Counted from the first letter of the stretch, positions 51,849 through 61,510 are shown. The stretch: 64,000 nucleotides of DNA from Bauldia sp. (GCA_026126065.1 JAHCJY010000004.1:1-64000); one strand, 5' to 3'. The notes: generated by a model not told the origin, from the sequence alone. A program made the numbers and translations.

Positions 51849-53000
51849 ATGCCGACTGTCAATGAAATGAGCGGTGGCGGCGGCTGGCGCGGCGGCGGTG
51901 GCGGCGGCGGTGGCGGCGGCGGGCCGTGGGGTCAGGGACCCCGCAACACCGGCGGTGGCGGCGGCAATGGCGGCGGTACGCCCGATCTTGAGGAGATCCT
52001 CCGTCGCGGCCAGGATCGCCTGCGGCGGGTGTTCCCGCGACGCGGTACCGGCGGCGGCAACGTCAGCCCGCTGCTGATCATTGGCGTGGTGATCGTCGTC
52101 CTTGCCTTCCTCGCCTACAACTTCTTCACATTCCGGGTCGAGCCGGACCAGCAGGGCGTCGTCCTCCGCTTCGGCGAGTACAATCGGACGGTTGGCCCAG
52201 GCCTCAACTTCCGGCTCCCCGCACCGATCGAGACGGTTTTCGTGCCGTCGGTGCAGCGCCTGAACGAGGTCACGGTCGGCCGCGTCTACACCAACGCGGC
52301 GGGAACCACATTCCGCGATGTCCCGGAGGAGAGCCTGATGCTCACCGCCGAAGGTAACATCGTGGACATCGCCTTCTCGGTGTTCTGGCGCGTCGACATC
52401 GCCAATCCCCAAGCCTACCTGTTCAATCTCCAGAATCCGGACGACACGGTGAAGGCTGCGGCAGAGAGCGCCATGCGCGAGGTCGTCGGCCGCTCGCAGC
52501 TCGCCCCGATCCTCGTGACCGAGCGCCGCGCGGCCATCGGCGACGAGGCGCGTGATCTCACCCAGCGTATCCTCGACAGCTACAATGCCGGTATCAACAT
52601 CACCGACGTCCAGATCCTCAAGGTCGATCCGCCGGCGGCGGTGATCGACGCCTACCGCGACATCGATACCGCGGGCCAGAACCGGGTCGCGCTCCAGAAC
52701 GAGGCGACCGCCTACGCCAACCGGGTGATCCCGGAGGCGCGAGGCGAAGCCGCCAGGATCGTCGAAGGCGCCCAAGCGTATCGTGACCAGACCATCGCCG
52801 AGGCGCAGGGCCAGGCCGACCGCTTCCTCCAGGTCTACGCTGCCTATCGCGAGGCGCCCGAGGTCATCCGCGAGCGCATATATCTTGAAACAATGGGCGG
52901 CATTCTTGCCGGAACGAACAAGATCATCATGCCGGCCAACGGAGCCAACATCCTGCCATACCTGCCGCTCCAGGGCCTGACGCCGGGAGCAGCACGATGA
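51849..53000 (+). CDS. hflK: HflK, membrane regulator of FtsH
   Basis: About 383 aa from ATG 51849 (AGGGTGGAA just upstream); the frame is open earlier but lacks similarity. A Gly-rich N-tail (about residues 7-45) precedes one membrane segment (SPLLIIGVVIVVLAFLAYNF) and a periplasmic SPFH/band-7 domain (DQQGVVLRFGEYNRTVGPGL). It forms a large ring with HflC around FtsH and limits its proteolysis. hflC starts inside its stop (ATGA). Confidence 0.93.
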   Translation: MPTVNEMSGGGGWRGGGGGGGGGGGPWGQGPRNTGGGGGNGGGTPDLEEILRRGQDRLRRVFPRRGTGGGNVSPLLIIGVVIVVLAFLAYNFFTFRVEPDQQGVVLRFGEYNRTVGPGLNFRLPAPIETVFVPSVQRLNEVTVGRVYTNAAGTTFRDVPEESLMLTAEGNIVDIAFSVFWRVDIANPQAYLFNLQNPDDTVKAAAESAMREVVGRSQLAPILVTERRAAIGDEARDLTQRILDSYNAGINITDVQILKVDPPAAVIDAYRDIDTAGQNRVALQNEATAYANRVIPEARGEAARIVEGAQAYRDQTIAEAQGQADRFLQVYAAYREAPEVIRERIYLETMGGILAGTNKIIMPANGANILPYLPLQGLTPGAAR

Positions 53001-54106
53001 GCCGCGCCCGCATCGGCGCGATCGGCGCCCTCATCGTCCTCGTCGTCATCGGGATCATCGGTCTCGCCAGCATCTACGTGGTCGATCCACGGCAGAATGC
53101 GATCGTGCTTCGCTTCGGCCAGCCGGTTACCGTGACGGTACAGCCGGGCCTCTACTTCAAGTTGCCGCTCGTGGACAACGTGGTCTACCTCGAGCGCCGG
53201 CTCCTCGACATCAACTCGCCCGCGGTGGAATTCGCCAACCAAGACGGCCGCCTGGTGGTCGATGCCTTCGGCCGCTACCGCATCGTCGATCCGCTGCAGT
53301 TCTACACCAGCACCAGCAATGGCAGCATTGCCGTCGCCAATTCCCGCCTCGCCGACATCATGTCGTCGACGGTCCGCAACGTCCTTGCTCCGTCGACCTT
53401 CCAGTCGATCGTGGCGCAGGACAGGTCGGCGTTGATGGCGCAGATCACCACGCAGGTGAATGCACAGGCCGCCGAGATCGGCGTCGAGGTCGTCGACGTC
53501 CGCATCCGCCGCGCCGACCTGCCATCGCAGATCAGCGAGTCGGTGTTCGCCCGCATGCGGACCCTGTGGCAGACGCAGGCGTCGCAGGTCCGCGCGGAAG
53601 GCGAAGAGCAGGCCCGCAGCATTCGCGCCGTGGCCGATGCCACGGTCACGCGGACGATCGCGCTGGCGAACCAGCAATCGGAGACGATCCGCGGCGACGG
53701 CGAAGCCCAGGCCAACACGATCTTCGCCGCGGCCTACGGCATCGACCCCGACTTCTTCTCGTTCTACCGGTCGATGCTGGCGTATCAGCAGGGCTTCACG
53801 GCCAACACGACGACAATGGTGCTCGACCCGACGACCGACTTCTTCCGGTTCTTCGGCCAGTTCGGCGTCGTCGGCGACACGGCGGCCCCCATCGTGCTCC
53901 CCGACGTCGCCGTGCCCGAGATCGAGGTGCCGGACGAGATTCCGGGCGTGCAGCTCGATCCGCTCGACCCGCTTCTGGCGCCGTTCGATCCGCTCCTGAT
54001 GCCGCTTGACCCGCTCCTGGCGCCGCTCGATCCGGGGGTTGCCCCGGCCGATCCGGCCGCCGTGCCGGCCCCTGACGCGGCCACGCCGGCGCCCGTCACG
54101 CCGTAG
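52997..54106 (+). CDS. hflC: HflC, membrane regulator of FtsH, with repeat tail
   Basis: 369 aa. One membrane segment (GAIGALIVLVVIGIIGLASI) and a band-7 domain (DPRQNAIVLRFGQPVTVTVQ) are typical. FFSFYRSMLAYQQGF near residue 260 normally lies close to the end of the protein. Here about 90 further residues follow, including five copies of a DPLLxPx heptad encoded by 21-bp tandem repeats, then a Pro/Ala tail. Start overlaps the hflK stop (ATGA). Confidence 0.92.
   Translation: MSRARIGAIGALIVLVVIGIIGLASIYVVDPRQNAIVLRFGQPVTVTVQPGLYFKLPLVDNVVYLERRLLDINSPAVEFANQDGRLVVDAFGRYRIVDPLQFYTSTSNGSIAVANSRLADIMSSTVRNVLAPSTFQSIVAQDRSALMAQITTQVNAQAAEIGVEVVDVRIRRADLPSQISESVFARMRTLWQTQASQVRAEGEEQARSIRAVADATVTRTIALANQQSETIRGDGEAQANTIFAAAYGIDPDFFSFYRSMLAYQQGFTANTTTMVLDPTTDFFRFFGQFGVVGDTAAPIVLPDVAVPEIEVPDEIPGVQLDPLDPLLAPFDPLLMPLDPLLAPLDPGVAPADPAAVPAPDAATPAPVTP
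53966..54070 (+). repeat. 21-bp tandem repeats in hflC
   Basis: Five in-frame units of GAYCCGCTYCTGGCGCCGYTY type, each coding for DPLLxPx. The last two units have drifted. Confidence 0.8.
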
Positions 54107-54121
54107 CATCCGCCGAGGCCG

Positions 54122-54307
54122 ATGAGCGATCTTCTCGTCGGCCTCGGCATCGCCCTCGCGCTCGAGGGCACGTTCTACGCCCTCCTTCCGGGCCGTGCGC
54201 GCGAGGCGGTGCGCCGGGCGCTCGATGGCCCCGAAGGCCGCATCCGCGTGCTCGGCCTTGCCGCCCTCGCCGCCGGTGTTGCGATCGTGTGGCTCGTGCG
54301 CCGATAA
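54122..54307 (+). CDS. DUF2065 small membrane protein (YjeT-like)
   Basis: 61 aa with two membrane segments (LLVGLGIALALEGTFYALLP and VLGLAALAAGVAIVWLVRR). Length and pattern fit DUF2065, which usually lies between hflC and a DegP-type protease, as here. Role unknown; the fixed position hints at a link to HflKC. It begins 15 bp after hflC. Confidence 0.85.
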   Translation: MSDLLVGLGIALALEGTFYALLPGRAREAVRRALDGPEGRIRVLGLAALAAGVAIVWLVRR

Positions 54308-54389
54308 ACTTTGCGTCAGCCCCGATTTTGCTCGCTTTCCCGGGCATGGCGACCGCTATGGTCGTCCGCGGGGGACGTGGAGGGTTCGC

Positions 54390-55901
54390 ATGATCTCGGG
54401 TCTTGGTTTCGTGCGGTCGCGCCGCGCGATGCTCCTCGCCGCCGTTGCGGCGCTACCCCTCATGCTGCCGGCACCGCTTCAGGCGCAGGCGCCGGCGGTT
54501 ACCGCGCCCGCGGCCGTCGCCACCCTTCCGGTCTTTGCCGATCTCGCGGAGCGGCTCATCGATGCCGTCGTCAACATCTCGACGGCGCGGACGATTACGC
54601 TCGGACCCGCGGACCTGCCGTTCCAGCTCGGTCCCGAGGGAAACCTCCCCGAGGGACTCGGTGACCTGTTCGGCGACAATGGCGCCCCCATGCAACAGGT
54701 CCAGGGGGTCGGCTCCGGCTTCGTGATCGACGCCTCGGGCATCATCGTCACGAACAACCACGTCATCGACGAGGCGGAGGAAATCTGGGCGACCTTCCAT
54801 GACGGGACGCGGCTTGCGGCAACGCTTGTCGGCGTCGATCCCCTCAACGACATCGCTGTCCTCCGCGTCAACCCGCCTCGGCCCTTGGTTGCGGTGTCGT
54901 TCGGCAATTCCGAAATGGTCCGGGTCGGCGACTGGGTGATGGCGATCGGCAATCCGTTCGGCCTTGGCGGAACGGTTACGGCCGGCATCCTGTCGGCGCG
55001 AAACCGCGATCTCCGCGCCGGCCCGTTCGACAACTTCCTCCAGACCGACACGGCCATCAACCAGGGCAATTCCGGCGGTCCGCTGTTCAATCTCGCCGGC
55101 GATGTCATCGGCATCAATACGGCCATCTACTCGCAGAGCGGCGCCAATGCCGGCGTCGCCTTCGCCGTGCCTTCGGAGACGGCGTCCCGCGTGGTTGCGC
55201 AGATCCTCGAATTCGGCCGGCCGCGGCGTGGCCAGATCGGCGTCCGCATCCAGGACGTGACGCCCGGTATCGCGGAGGCGTTCGGAATCACGGCCACGCG
55301 AGGGGCCCTGGTCGCCGAGGTCTTCGGCGGGACGCCCGCCGAGGCCGCCGGGATCCGCACCGGCGACATCATCCTTTCCATCAACGGCCGCATCGTGGAC
55401 GAGATGCGCGACCTGCCGCGGTTCGTCTCCGAGACGGACGTGGGAGCGACCGTGCCGGTCGTGGTTCTCCGCGACGGCGCGGAGCAGACGATCTCCGTCC
55501 GGATCGCAGAGGTGGCCGCGAACCAGCCTGCGGTAGCCGTTGTCGGCGATCCCGTTCCGGAACCTGCCCCGCTGCCGGAGATGTCGGCTCTGGCGCTTGG
55601 CCTCACCCTCGCCCCGATCACGCCGGAACTCCGGTCGGAGTTCGAGATAGTGCCGGCGCTGACGGAAGGTGTGGTCGTGACGGCGGTCACGCCGTCGAGC
55701 CTCGCCGCAGAACGTGGCTTCCAGCCCGGGGACATCATCCTCCGGGTCGGCACGACGTCGGACCAGGCGCCGATCACAACCGCGGAAGACGTGGACGCGC
55801 GGCTCGTTGCAGAGGTCGCGGCCGGCCGAACCGTGGCCCTCCTCTTCGTCGCGACGCCGGATGGCGATACGCGCTTCGAGTGGGTGCGGCTCCAGCCGTA
55901 G
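54390..55901 (+). CDS. DegP/HtrA-type periplasmic serine protease
   Basis: About 503 aa from ATG 54390 (GGAGGG 6 bases upstream). A signal peptide ends near PLQAQAP. The trypsin-like domain has the triad His in TNNHVID, Asp in PLNDIAVLR and Ser in QGNSGGPLF. Two PDZ domains follow (about residues 290-380 and 405-500). It degrades or refolds damaged envelope proteins. It follows hflKC and DUF2065, giving a quality-control cluster, and converges with the acetyltransferase gene 4 nt later. Confidence 0.93.
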   Translation: MISGLGFVRSRRAMLLAAVAALPLMLPAPLQAQAPAVTAPAAVATLPVFADLAERLIDAVVNISTARTITLGPADLPFQLGPEGNLPEGLGDLFGDNGAPMQQVQGVGSGFVIDASGIIVTNNHVIDEAEEIWATFHDGTRLAATLVGVDPLNDIAVLRVNPPRPLVAVSFGNSEMVRVGDWVMAIGNPFGLGGTVTAGILSARNRDLRAGPFDNFLQTDTAINQGNSGGPLFNLAGDVIGINTAIYSQSGANAGVAFAVPSETASRVVAQILEFGRPRRGQIGVRIQDVTPGIAEAFGITATRGALVAEVFGGTPAEAAGIRTGDIILSINGRIVDEMRDLPRFVSETDVGATVPVVVLRDGAEQTISVRIAEVAANQPAVAVVGDPVPEPAPLPEMSALALGLTLAPITPELRSEFEIVPALTEGVVVTAVTPSSLAAERGFQPGDIILRVGTTSDQAPITTAEDVDARLVAEVAAGRTVALLFVATPDGDTRFEWVRLQP

Positions 55902-55904
55902 CGC

Positions 55905-56462
55905 TCAGGTCTCCGGCGGGTCCGCCTGCCCAGGATTGGCGAGGCGATAGGCCATGTGGGGTTGAAGCGCGTGGCCAGGCTCGATGCGAGGATGGTCGAA
56001 GTCGTCGGCCGCCGCCCGCGCGAAGCCGAGCTTCGCAAACACCCGCTGCGAGGGTTGGTTCAGCGCGGCAGTGAATCCTAAGAGTTCCCGCAAGCCGACT
56101 TCCCACGCGAAAGCGATCGAACGCCGCGCAGCCTCCGTTGCGTAGCCCCGACGCCAGACATCGGAAATGAGCCGCCATCCGATCTCGACGGCAGGATAAA
56201 GTGGATCGTCCAGGCCAAGGGTCCGGATCCCGACGAGCCCCACGAACCGCGATCCCGCCCGCTCATCCACCGCGAAGAAGGTGAAGCCGTCCCGGTCGAA
56301 CGCAGCGACCATGCGGTCATACGAAGCATCCGATTCCCCGCGGGACAGGGGCGACGGGAAGTAGCGCATCACCTCCGGGTCGGCGTTCATCGCGGCGAAC
56401 GGCTCGCGGTCCTCCTCGCGCCAACGGCGGAGGACGAGGCGTTCCGTCACCAGCTCGGTCAA
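55905..56462 (-). CDS. GNAT acetyltransferase, RimJ/RimL-like
   Basis: 185 aa. TERLVLRRWREED at the start, then FFAVDERAGSRFVGLVGIR, EIGWRLISDVWRRGYATEAA (acetyl-CoA loop) and NQPSQRVFAKLGF are standard for the RimJ/RimL group. It would acetylate an amine or protein N-terminus; the acceptor is unknown. Its ATG overlaps the serB stop by 4 nt, so it is probably co-expressed with serB. Confidence 0.88.
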   Translation of the reverse strand: MTELVTERLVLRRWREEDREPFAAMNADPEVMRYFPSPLSRGESDASYDRMVAAFDRDGFTFFAVDERAGSRFVGLVGIRTLGLDDPLYPAVEIGWRLISDVWRRGYATEAARRSIAFAWEVGLRELLGFTAALNQPSQRVFAKLGFARAAADDFDHPRIEPGHALQPHMAYRLANPGQADPPET

Positions 56463-57352
56463 TCGACGAACTCCCGCCGGCGGTAGCCCTGGAGGTACAG
56501 GAGCGACGTCAGGTCGCCGTGGTCGATCCGCGCCGCGGCGGCTGCGGCGACCGCGGGCTTGGCGTGGAAGGCAACGCCCAGGCCGGCCGCCTCGATCATC
56601 CCGAGGTCGTTCGCACCGTCGCCGACCGCGAGCGTCTGGACGGCCTCGATTCCGAGCCGCGCCGTTATATCCTGCAGCGCGGCGAGCTTCGCATCCCGTC
56701 CCTTGATGGGCTCCGCTGCAAGGCCAATGAGAAGCCCGTTCTCGATGAGGAGTTCGTTGGCGTGGTGCTCCTGGAAGCCGACCTTTTCCGCCACCGGGCC
56801 GGTGAAATGGGTGAAGCCGCCCGACACGAGCGCAGTGTGCGCGCCGTGGGCGCGCATCGTCCGGATCAGTGTCCGCGCGCCGGGATTGAGGTCGATCCGC
56901 TCGCGCAGGAGGCGCTCGATCACGTCGACCGACAAGCCCCTCAGGAGGGCGACCCGCTCACGCAGCGCCGGCTCGAACGCGATCTCGCCGCGCATTGCCC
57001 GCTCGGTGATCGCGGCCACGTGCGCCTTGAGCCCCACGAGATCGGCGAGTTCGTCGATGCACTCCTGGCCGATGATGGTGGAATCCATGTCGGCGACGAG
57101 GAGGCGCTTTCGTCGATGCTCGTCGGGCAGCACCGCGACGTCGACCGGCCGGGCGCCGATCACCTCGCGCACGGCCGCCTCGATGCCGGCGGCCTCGGAA
57201 GGAGACGCCGGGAACGGGATCTCCGCGGCGATGTCCTCGGCCAGCCAGACCGGGAGGTCGAAGACAGGCGCCACGGCCATGGCCTCGGATACCAGTCCGG
57301 CATCGACGATCGGGTGCAGCGGCGTGGCGATGAGGCTGAGGAGGTAGGGCAA
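56459..57352 (-). CDS. serB: Phosphoserine phosphatase
   Basis: 297 aa, last step of serine synthesis. The HAD motif is DMDSTIIGQECIDELAD, motif II LVSGGFTHF, and motif III-IV around AVGDGANDLGMI. An about 70-residue N-terminal part forms the extra, ACT-like domain of the SerB type. It is divergent from miaA, 74 bp apart, an order common in Rhizobiales. Confidence 0.94.
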   Translation of the reverse strand: MPYLLSLIATPLHPIVDAGLVSEAMAVAPVFDLPVWLAEDIAAEIPFPASPSEAAGIEAAVREVIGARPVDVAVLPDEHRRKRLLVADMDSTIIGQECIDELADLVGLKAHVAAITERAMRGEIAFEPALRERVALLRGLSVDVIERLLRERIDLNPGARTLIRTMRAHGAHTALVSGGFTHFTGPVAEKVGFQEHHANELLIENGLLIGLAAEPIKGRDAKLAALQDITARLGIEAVQTLAVGDGANDLGMIEAAGLGVAFHAKPAVAAAAAARIDHGDLTSLLYLQGYRRREFVD

Positions 57353-57426
57353 GGCGAACGAACCGGCGAAAGGAACTGCGGCCTATAGCGAACCCGGACC
57401 GCGGCCGTCTACCGTAGGGGCACATC

Positions 57427-58305
57427 ATGCTCCGCCCCCTCCTCATCGCCGGCCCGACCGCCAGCGGCAAGTCCGCCCTCGCGCGAAGCCGCGCCGCCGA
57501 AGGCCCGAGCGTGGTCGTGAATGCGGATTCCATGCAGGTCTATGCCGGCCTCCGCGTGCTCACGGCACGGCCCACCGCCGTTGAGGAGGCCGAGGTTCCA
57601 CACCGTCTGTTCGGCCACGTGCCGGACGCGGAACGCTACTCGGTCGCGCGCTGGCTCGCGGATGTCGCCCAGGTTCTGTCGGAGGCCTCGGCTTCGGGGC
57701 GGCGACCGATCATCGTCGGCGGGACCGGCCTGTACTTCCGCGCACTGACGCAGGGCATTGCACCGGTGCCGCCGATTCCGCCGGAGATCCGTGCCCGCTG
57801 GGAGGCTCGGGCGGATGCAGAAGGGCTTGCAGTGCTGCACAGGCTTCTCGCTGAACGGTCGCCGTCCGAAGCGGCGCGGGTCCGGCCGAGCGACCGGACC
57901 CGGCTCGTGCGGGCGCTCGAAGTCATCGATGCGACGGGAAGGACGCTGGCCGAATGGCAGGCAGCCAAGACCCCTGCCCCGCTGCTGCCGGCGGAGGCTG
58001 CCGAACGCGTCGTGCTCGACCCGCCACGCGCCGAGCTCCACCGGCGGATCGACGACCGGTTCATACGCATGGCGACCGAGGGTGGCCTCGAGGAGGCGCG
58101 GGCGCTTGCCGCGGAGGGTCTCGCGCCCGACCTTCCGGCAATGAAGGCGATCGGGCTGCGGCCGCTGATGGATCTTGCCGCGGGCCGCGCCGGACTGGAC
58201 GAGGCCATCGCCCGCGGCCAGGCGGAGACGCGCCAGTATGCCAAGCGGCAGGCGACCTGGCTGCGGCACCAGATGCCAGGCTGGCCGCGGCTTTCGCCGG
58301 GCTGA
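57427..58305 (+). CDS. miaA: tRNA dimethylallyltransferase
   Basis: 292 aa. It adds a dimethylallyl group to A37 of tRNAs that read UNN codons. P-loop IAGPTASGKSALA, then NADSMQVYAGLRVLTARPT, and IIVGGTGLYFRALTQGI are diagnostic; the C-terminus keeps AIARGQAETRQYAKRQATW. It converges with acyP, with stops 1 nt apart. Confidence 0.95.
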   Translation: MLRPLLIAGPTASGKSALARSRAAEGPSVVVNADSMQVYAGLRVLTARPTAVEEAEVPHRLFGHVPDAERYSVARWLADVAQVLSEASASGRRPIIVGGTGLYFRALTQGIAPVPPIPPEIRARWEARADAEGLAVLHRLLAERSPSEAARVRPSDRTRLVRALEVIDATGRTLAEWQAAKTPAPLLPAEAAERVVLDPPRAELHRRIDDRFIRMATEGGLEEARALAAEGLAPDLPAMKAIGLRPLMDLAAGRAGLDEAIARGQAETRQYAKRQATWLRHQMPGWPRLSPG

Positions 58306-58306
58306 C

Positions 58307-58588
58307 TCAGGCGTCGCGGAGGATCGCGAAGCCTGTCGGTGGCACCTCTGCGGCCGGCGCAGTCAGGATGCCCGTCACCGCGGCGCCAGCGGGACCGCTC
58401 CGGCAGCGTTCGACAAGCGTGCGGACGGCGTCAGCATCGCCGGCGAGGAGAGCCTCGACCGCGCCGTCGCGACGGTTGCGGACCCAACCGGTGACCCCGG
58501 CGCCCTCGGCGGCAGAGCGCAGCCAGGCGCGGAAGCCGACGCCTTGCACGCGCCCCGTTATCGTAAGGCGGAGGGCGATTGTGCTCAT
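58307..58588 (-). CDS. acyP: Acylphosphatase
   Basis: 93 aa, single-domain enzyme that hydrolyses acyl phosphates. [20 protein letters not shown] has the catalytic Arg, and [14 protein letters not shown] holds the catalytic Asn. Its ATG overlaps the stop of the methyltransferase gene before it by 4 nt. Confidence 0.93.
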   Translation of the reverse strand: MSTIALRLTITGRVQGVGFRAWLRSAAEGAGVTGWVRNRRDGAVEALLAGDADAVRTLVERCRSGPAGAAVTGILTAPAAEVPPTGFAILRDA

Positions 58589-59184
58589 CGCCGCTGGTCG
58601 TGGGGGCGGCGGAAGACGTTCTCGCAGCTTGTTCGCTGCAGTGGTCCGCCCGCGAACCGGCCGGTGTCCTCCGCCACGAGTCCGCCCGGCCGCGCGAGGC
58701 GAACCAGGTTGTCGGCGGCCGCCTGGCGCCGCTCCTCGGGAATCCGGCCGATCGTCGACAGAGCGACGATGACGTCGAACCGGCCAGCGAGCTCGGGGCG
58801 ACGCGGAAGGGCGGCATCGGCGAGGTCGGCGTTGACCGTCGTGACGCGCAGCGGTGCGAGGTTGGCAGCAATCACGGCGAGGGAGCGGGGATTGATGTCG
58901 AGCAATGTGAGATCGACGCGGCCCCGGCCGAAGGCGGCGAGGAGATCCTCGGTCTCGTAGTTCTCGTAGGCGCCGTCGGGCAGCGGCAGCCGCCGGACGA
59001 GCGTCTCGAGGCCCTTGAACACCGCACGGCCCGGGACGCCTCGCGAAGCCAGCCTACCGAGGCCGCGGACGGCGAGCCCGGGGCCGACCTCCAGGACGCG
59101 GAGGGGGCCCGCGGGCGCAAGGGCCGCAAGTCCCTCGAGAAGCCGCCGGTGGCGTCCGGCGTAGGTTGTCGTGCCAAGGTCCAT
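58585..59184 (-). CDS. Class I SAM-dependent methyltransferase
   Basis: About 199 aa from ATG 59184 ([16 protein letters not shown]), 13 bp behind the ATP12 gene. The SAM loop is [14 protein letters not shown], with LLDINPRSL and VNADLAD as motifs II and [19 protein letters not shown] follows. The Gly-rich loop is a little unusual (GPGLAV). Substrate unknown. Co-directional with acyP and the ATP12 gene in one compact minus-strand run. Confidence 0.75.
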   Translation of the reverse strand: MDLGTTTYAGRHRRLLEGLAALAPAGPLRVLEVGPGLAVRGLGRLASRGVPGRAVFKGLETLVRRLPLPDGAYENYETEDLLAAFGRGRVDLTLLDINPRSLAVIAANLAPLRVTTVNADLADAALPRRPELAGRFDVIVALSTIGRIPEERRQAAADNLVRLARPGGLVAEDTGRFAGGPLQRTSCENVFRRPHDQRR

Positions 59185-59197
59185 CGATGGGGCCGGC

Positions 59198-59971
59198 TCA
59201 GCCGAGAAGCGCGAGCGTGCGCGCCGCGGCCTCCATCTCGAGCCGCCGTCCGGCTCGCCGCCGTGCGGCCTCCGCGTCCTCGCCCCACTGCGAAATCTCC
59301 CAGTCCTCATCGACATGGGCGGCCGACCATGCCGCTTCGACGTCGATGCGGCCATGGAGGATGGCGAGCGCAATGACGGCGGAGCCCGTCAGCGTCATCA
59401 TCACATGGGTCGCGGCGAGTTGGAGCGGCGCAAGCCCTTCGACCGCCCTGGCGATGGCATCGAGGCTCGCCTGGGGCTGCAGCACCGGCATGATGCCGTA
59501 GCCGGACAGGAGGCGGGCGCCGAGGGTCTCATCCGCCCAGCGCAGCAGCGGATCCCACGCGGCCGACTGCCGGGCGATGAGCGCCCGCGGGTCGGTCGCG
59601 CGGTAGGACAGGAGGTCGGAACCGGCGTAGGCAACGATCTCGGCGCGGACGTCGGTCATCCGAACGGCGACGCCATCGATCGCCGTGTTGGCGATGCGCG
59701 TCAGCTGCATGGTCATCGGGTCGATTTCGTCCCGCTGCGCGTCCCACTCGGCCGCGATGGCCTCGGCCAAAGCGCGGCTCGGGACGGCAAGCGGCGCCCG
59801 GCCGGGGGTCTTCGCGACCCTGCCGTCGAGCGTCACGGCGTGGAGGCTGCCGTCCTGCTCCGCGGTCCCGGCAGCCTTGTAGAAGCGGCGGCGGAGCGCG
59901 GGCTTGTTGCCGCGCTCCGCCGGACGCATCGGGATGGTGCTGTCGCCGGGGTCGAAGAGGTGGTCCGACAT
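59198..59971 (-). CDS. ATP12-family chaperone
   Basis: 257 aa. Homologue of the mitochondrial ATP12 assembly factor for F1-ATPase alpha subunit, found in alphaproteobacteria. RRFYKAAG, LDGRVAKTPGRAPLAVPS, EWDAQRDEIDPMTMQLTRIA, and YAGSDLLSYRA are characteristic. It follows the pseudouridine-synthase gene by 2 bp, so they share a transcript. Confidence 0.92.
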   Translation of the reverse strand: MSDHLFDPGDSTIPMRPAERGNKPALRRRFYKAAGTAEQDGSLHAVTLDGRVAKTPGRAPLAVPSRALAEAIAAEWDAQRDEIDPMTMQLTRIANTAIDGVAVRMTDVRAEIVAYAGSDLLSYRATDPRALIARQSAAWDPLLRWADETLGARLLSGYGIMPVLQPQASLDAIARAVEGLAPLQLAATHVMMTLTGSAVIALAILHGRIDVEAAWSAAHVDEDWEISQWGEDAEAARRRAGRRLEMEAAARTLALLG

Positions 59972-59973
59972 CG

Positions 59974-61110
59974 CTACTCCTCGTCAGGTCCCTCGCTGGC
60001 GGTGCCGAGATCCTTGTCGAAGCCGAGCAGGTTCCAGCTCTGCTGCATGTGGGGCGGCAGTGGCGCGGTGACATCGATCGTGCCGCCGTCCGGATGCGGC
60101 AGGACGAGGCGGCGGGCGTGGAGATGAAGGCGGTTCTGCAGCCCGCCCGGCAGTTCCCAGTCCTTGAGGTCGAAATAGAGCGGGTCGCCGACGATGGGGT
60201 GGCCGATATGGGCGGCGTGGGCGCGGAGCTGGTGGGTACGCCCCGTTACGGGGCGCATGCTGAGCCACGACAGCTGCGACCCAGCATGATCGACGACCGA
60301 GTACAGCGACACCGCATGGGTGGCGTCGTCATGGCCGTGGCGCGCGATCATCATCCCCTCGCCGGCCTCGATGTCCTTGGCGAGCCAGGTCGACACCCGC
60401 CCCTGCCGCGGCTTCGGCATGCCGGCAACCAGCGCCCAGTAGATCTTGCGGGTGGATCGGCCGCGGAAGGACGCGGCAAGCTGCGAAGCGGCGAGCCGCG
60501 TCTTGGCCACGATGATGACGCCGGACGTCTCGCGGTCGAGGCGATGGACGAGCCGCGGCTTGCGGTCCTTGTCGTCCCGAAGCGCCTCCAGCATGGCGTC
60601 GAGGTGGTTGGTGAGGCCCGAGCCGCCCTGGACCGCAAGCCCGGGAGGCTTGTTGAGGACGAGCACCAGTTCGTCCTCGAAGAGCGTCATGTCCCGGAGC
60701 TCGCGCAGGGTGGCGTTCGCCTTGCCCACGCCCATCTTGCCGATTGCCGGCTTGCTCGCTCCCGGCTTGCCGGTCGCCGCTCTGCCGGTCGCCGAGCCGC
60801 GGGTGGATGCGATTGCCGAGGAAGCCCTGTTCCGGTCGGCGGCGCGAGATGGCGTGGCCACGTGTTCGTCGTCATCGACCGCCGGCGCTTCGCGGGAGGT
60901 CGCATAGGACAGAGGCGGGACGCGGACGGCCTGGCCCGGTTCGAGCCGGCTGCTGGTCCTGACGCGGCCGCCGTCGACGCGAATCTGGCCGGAGCGCAGC
61001 AGCTTCTGGAGATGCCCGAACGGAAGGTCGGGAAAATGCGCCTTGAACCAGCGGTCGAGCCGCATTCCGGCTTCGTCCGCCTCGACGGTCCGGTTTTCGA
61101 CTTCGGCCAT
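59974..61110 (-). CDS. Pseudouridine synthase, RluC/RluD-type, with linker insertion
   Basis: 378 aa from ATG 61110; the frame extends further but the S4 domain starts here. An S4 domain (residues about 15-70: MRLDRWFKAHFPDLPFGHL) binds rRNA. A low-complexity linker of about 50 residues rich in Gly, Ala, Lys and Thr follows. The catalytic domain has HRLDRETSGVIIVAKT with the essential Asp. It probably modifies 23S rRNA. Start overlaps the crcB stop by one base (TGATG). Confidence 0.88.
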   Translation of the reverse strand: MAEVENRTVEADEAGMRLDRWFKAHFPDLPFGHLQKLLRSGQIRVDGGRVRTSSRLEPGQAVRVPPLSYATSREAPAVDDDEHVATPSRAADRNRASSAIASTRGSATGRAATGKPGASKPAIGKMGVGKANATLRELRDMTLFEDELVLVLNKPPGLAVQGGSGLTNHLDAMLEALRDDKDRKPRLVHRLDRETSGVIIVAKTRLAASQLAASFRGRSTRKIYWALVAGMPKPRQGRVSTWLAKDIEAGEGMMIARHGHDDATHAVSLYSVVDHAGSQLSWLSMRPVTGRTHQLRAHAAHIGHPIVGDPLYFDLKDWELPGGLQNRLHLHARRLVLPHPDGGTIDVTAPLPPHMQQSWNLLGFDKDLGTASEGPDEE

Positions 61111-61487
61111 CAGGCGAACGTCCGTACCAGCGCGAGGCCGCCGACGAGCGCAAGGAGCGACGCCACGACCGAGATGCCCGCATAGGCGAGCGCCGCCGCC
61201 GTCTCGCCGCGTTCCCACAGCGCGACGACGTCGAGCGAGAACGCCGAGAAGGTGGTGAACCCGCCGAGGAGGCCGGTCGCCACGAGAAGGCGAAGCTGCT
61301 CCGAGGCGTTGAAGCGCTGGGCCAGCAACTCGATGAAGACGCCCATCAGGAACGACCCGAGGACGTTGACGATCATCGTCCCGACCGGGAACCCGGAGCC
61401 GAACAGCCTGAGGCTTGCGCTGCCCACGAGGTAGCGCGACACGGATCCGATCGCTCCGCCTGCAGCCACGATAAGGATGTTGCCCAT
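61110..61487 (-). CDS. crcB: Fluoride efflux channel CrcB/Fluc
   Basis: 125 aa from ATG 61487 (AGGGA upstream). Four membrane helices; GGAIGSVSRYLVG, GTMIVNVLGSFLMG and GFTTFSAFSLD are the signature segments, the last with the Phe box. It exports fluoride as a dual-topology dimer. It sits between the MFS transporter and the pseudouridine-synthase gene; no fluoride riboswitch was recognised upstream. Confidence 0.95.
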   Translation of the reverse strand: MGNILIVAAGGAIGSVSRYLVGSASLRLFGSGFPVGTMIVNVLGSFLMGVFIELLAQRFNASEQLRLLVATGLLGGFTTFSAFSLDVVALWERGETAAALAYAGISVVASLLALVGGLALVRTFA

Positions 61488-61510
61488 GCGCCGTTCCCTG
61501 GTCCGCATCG

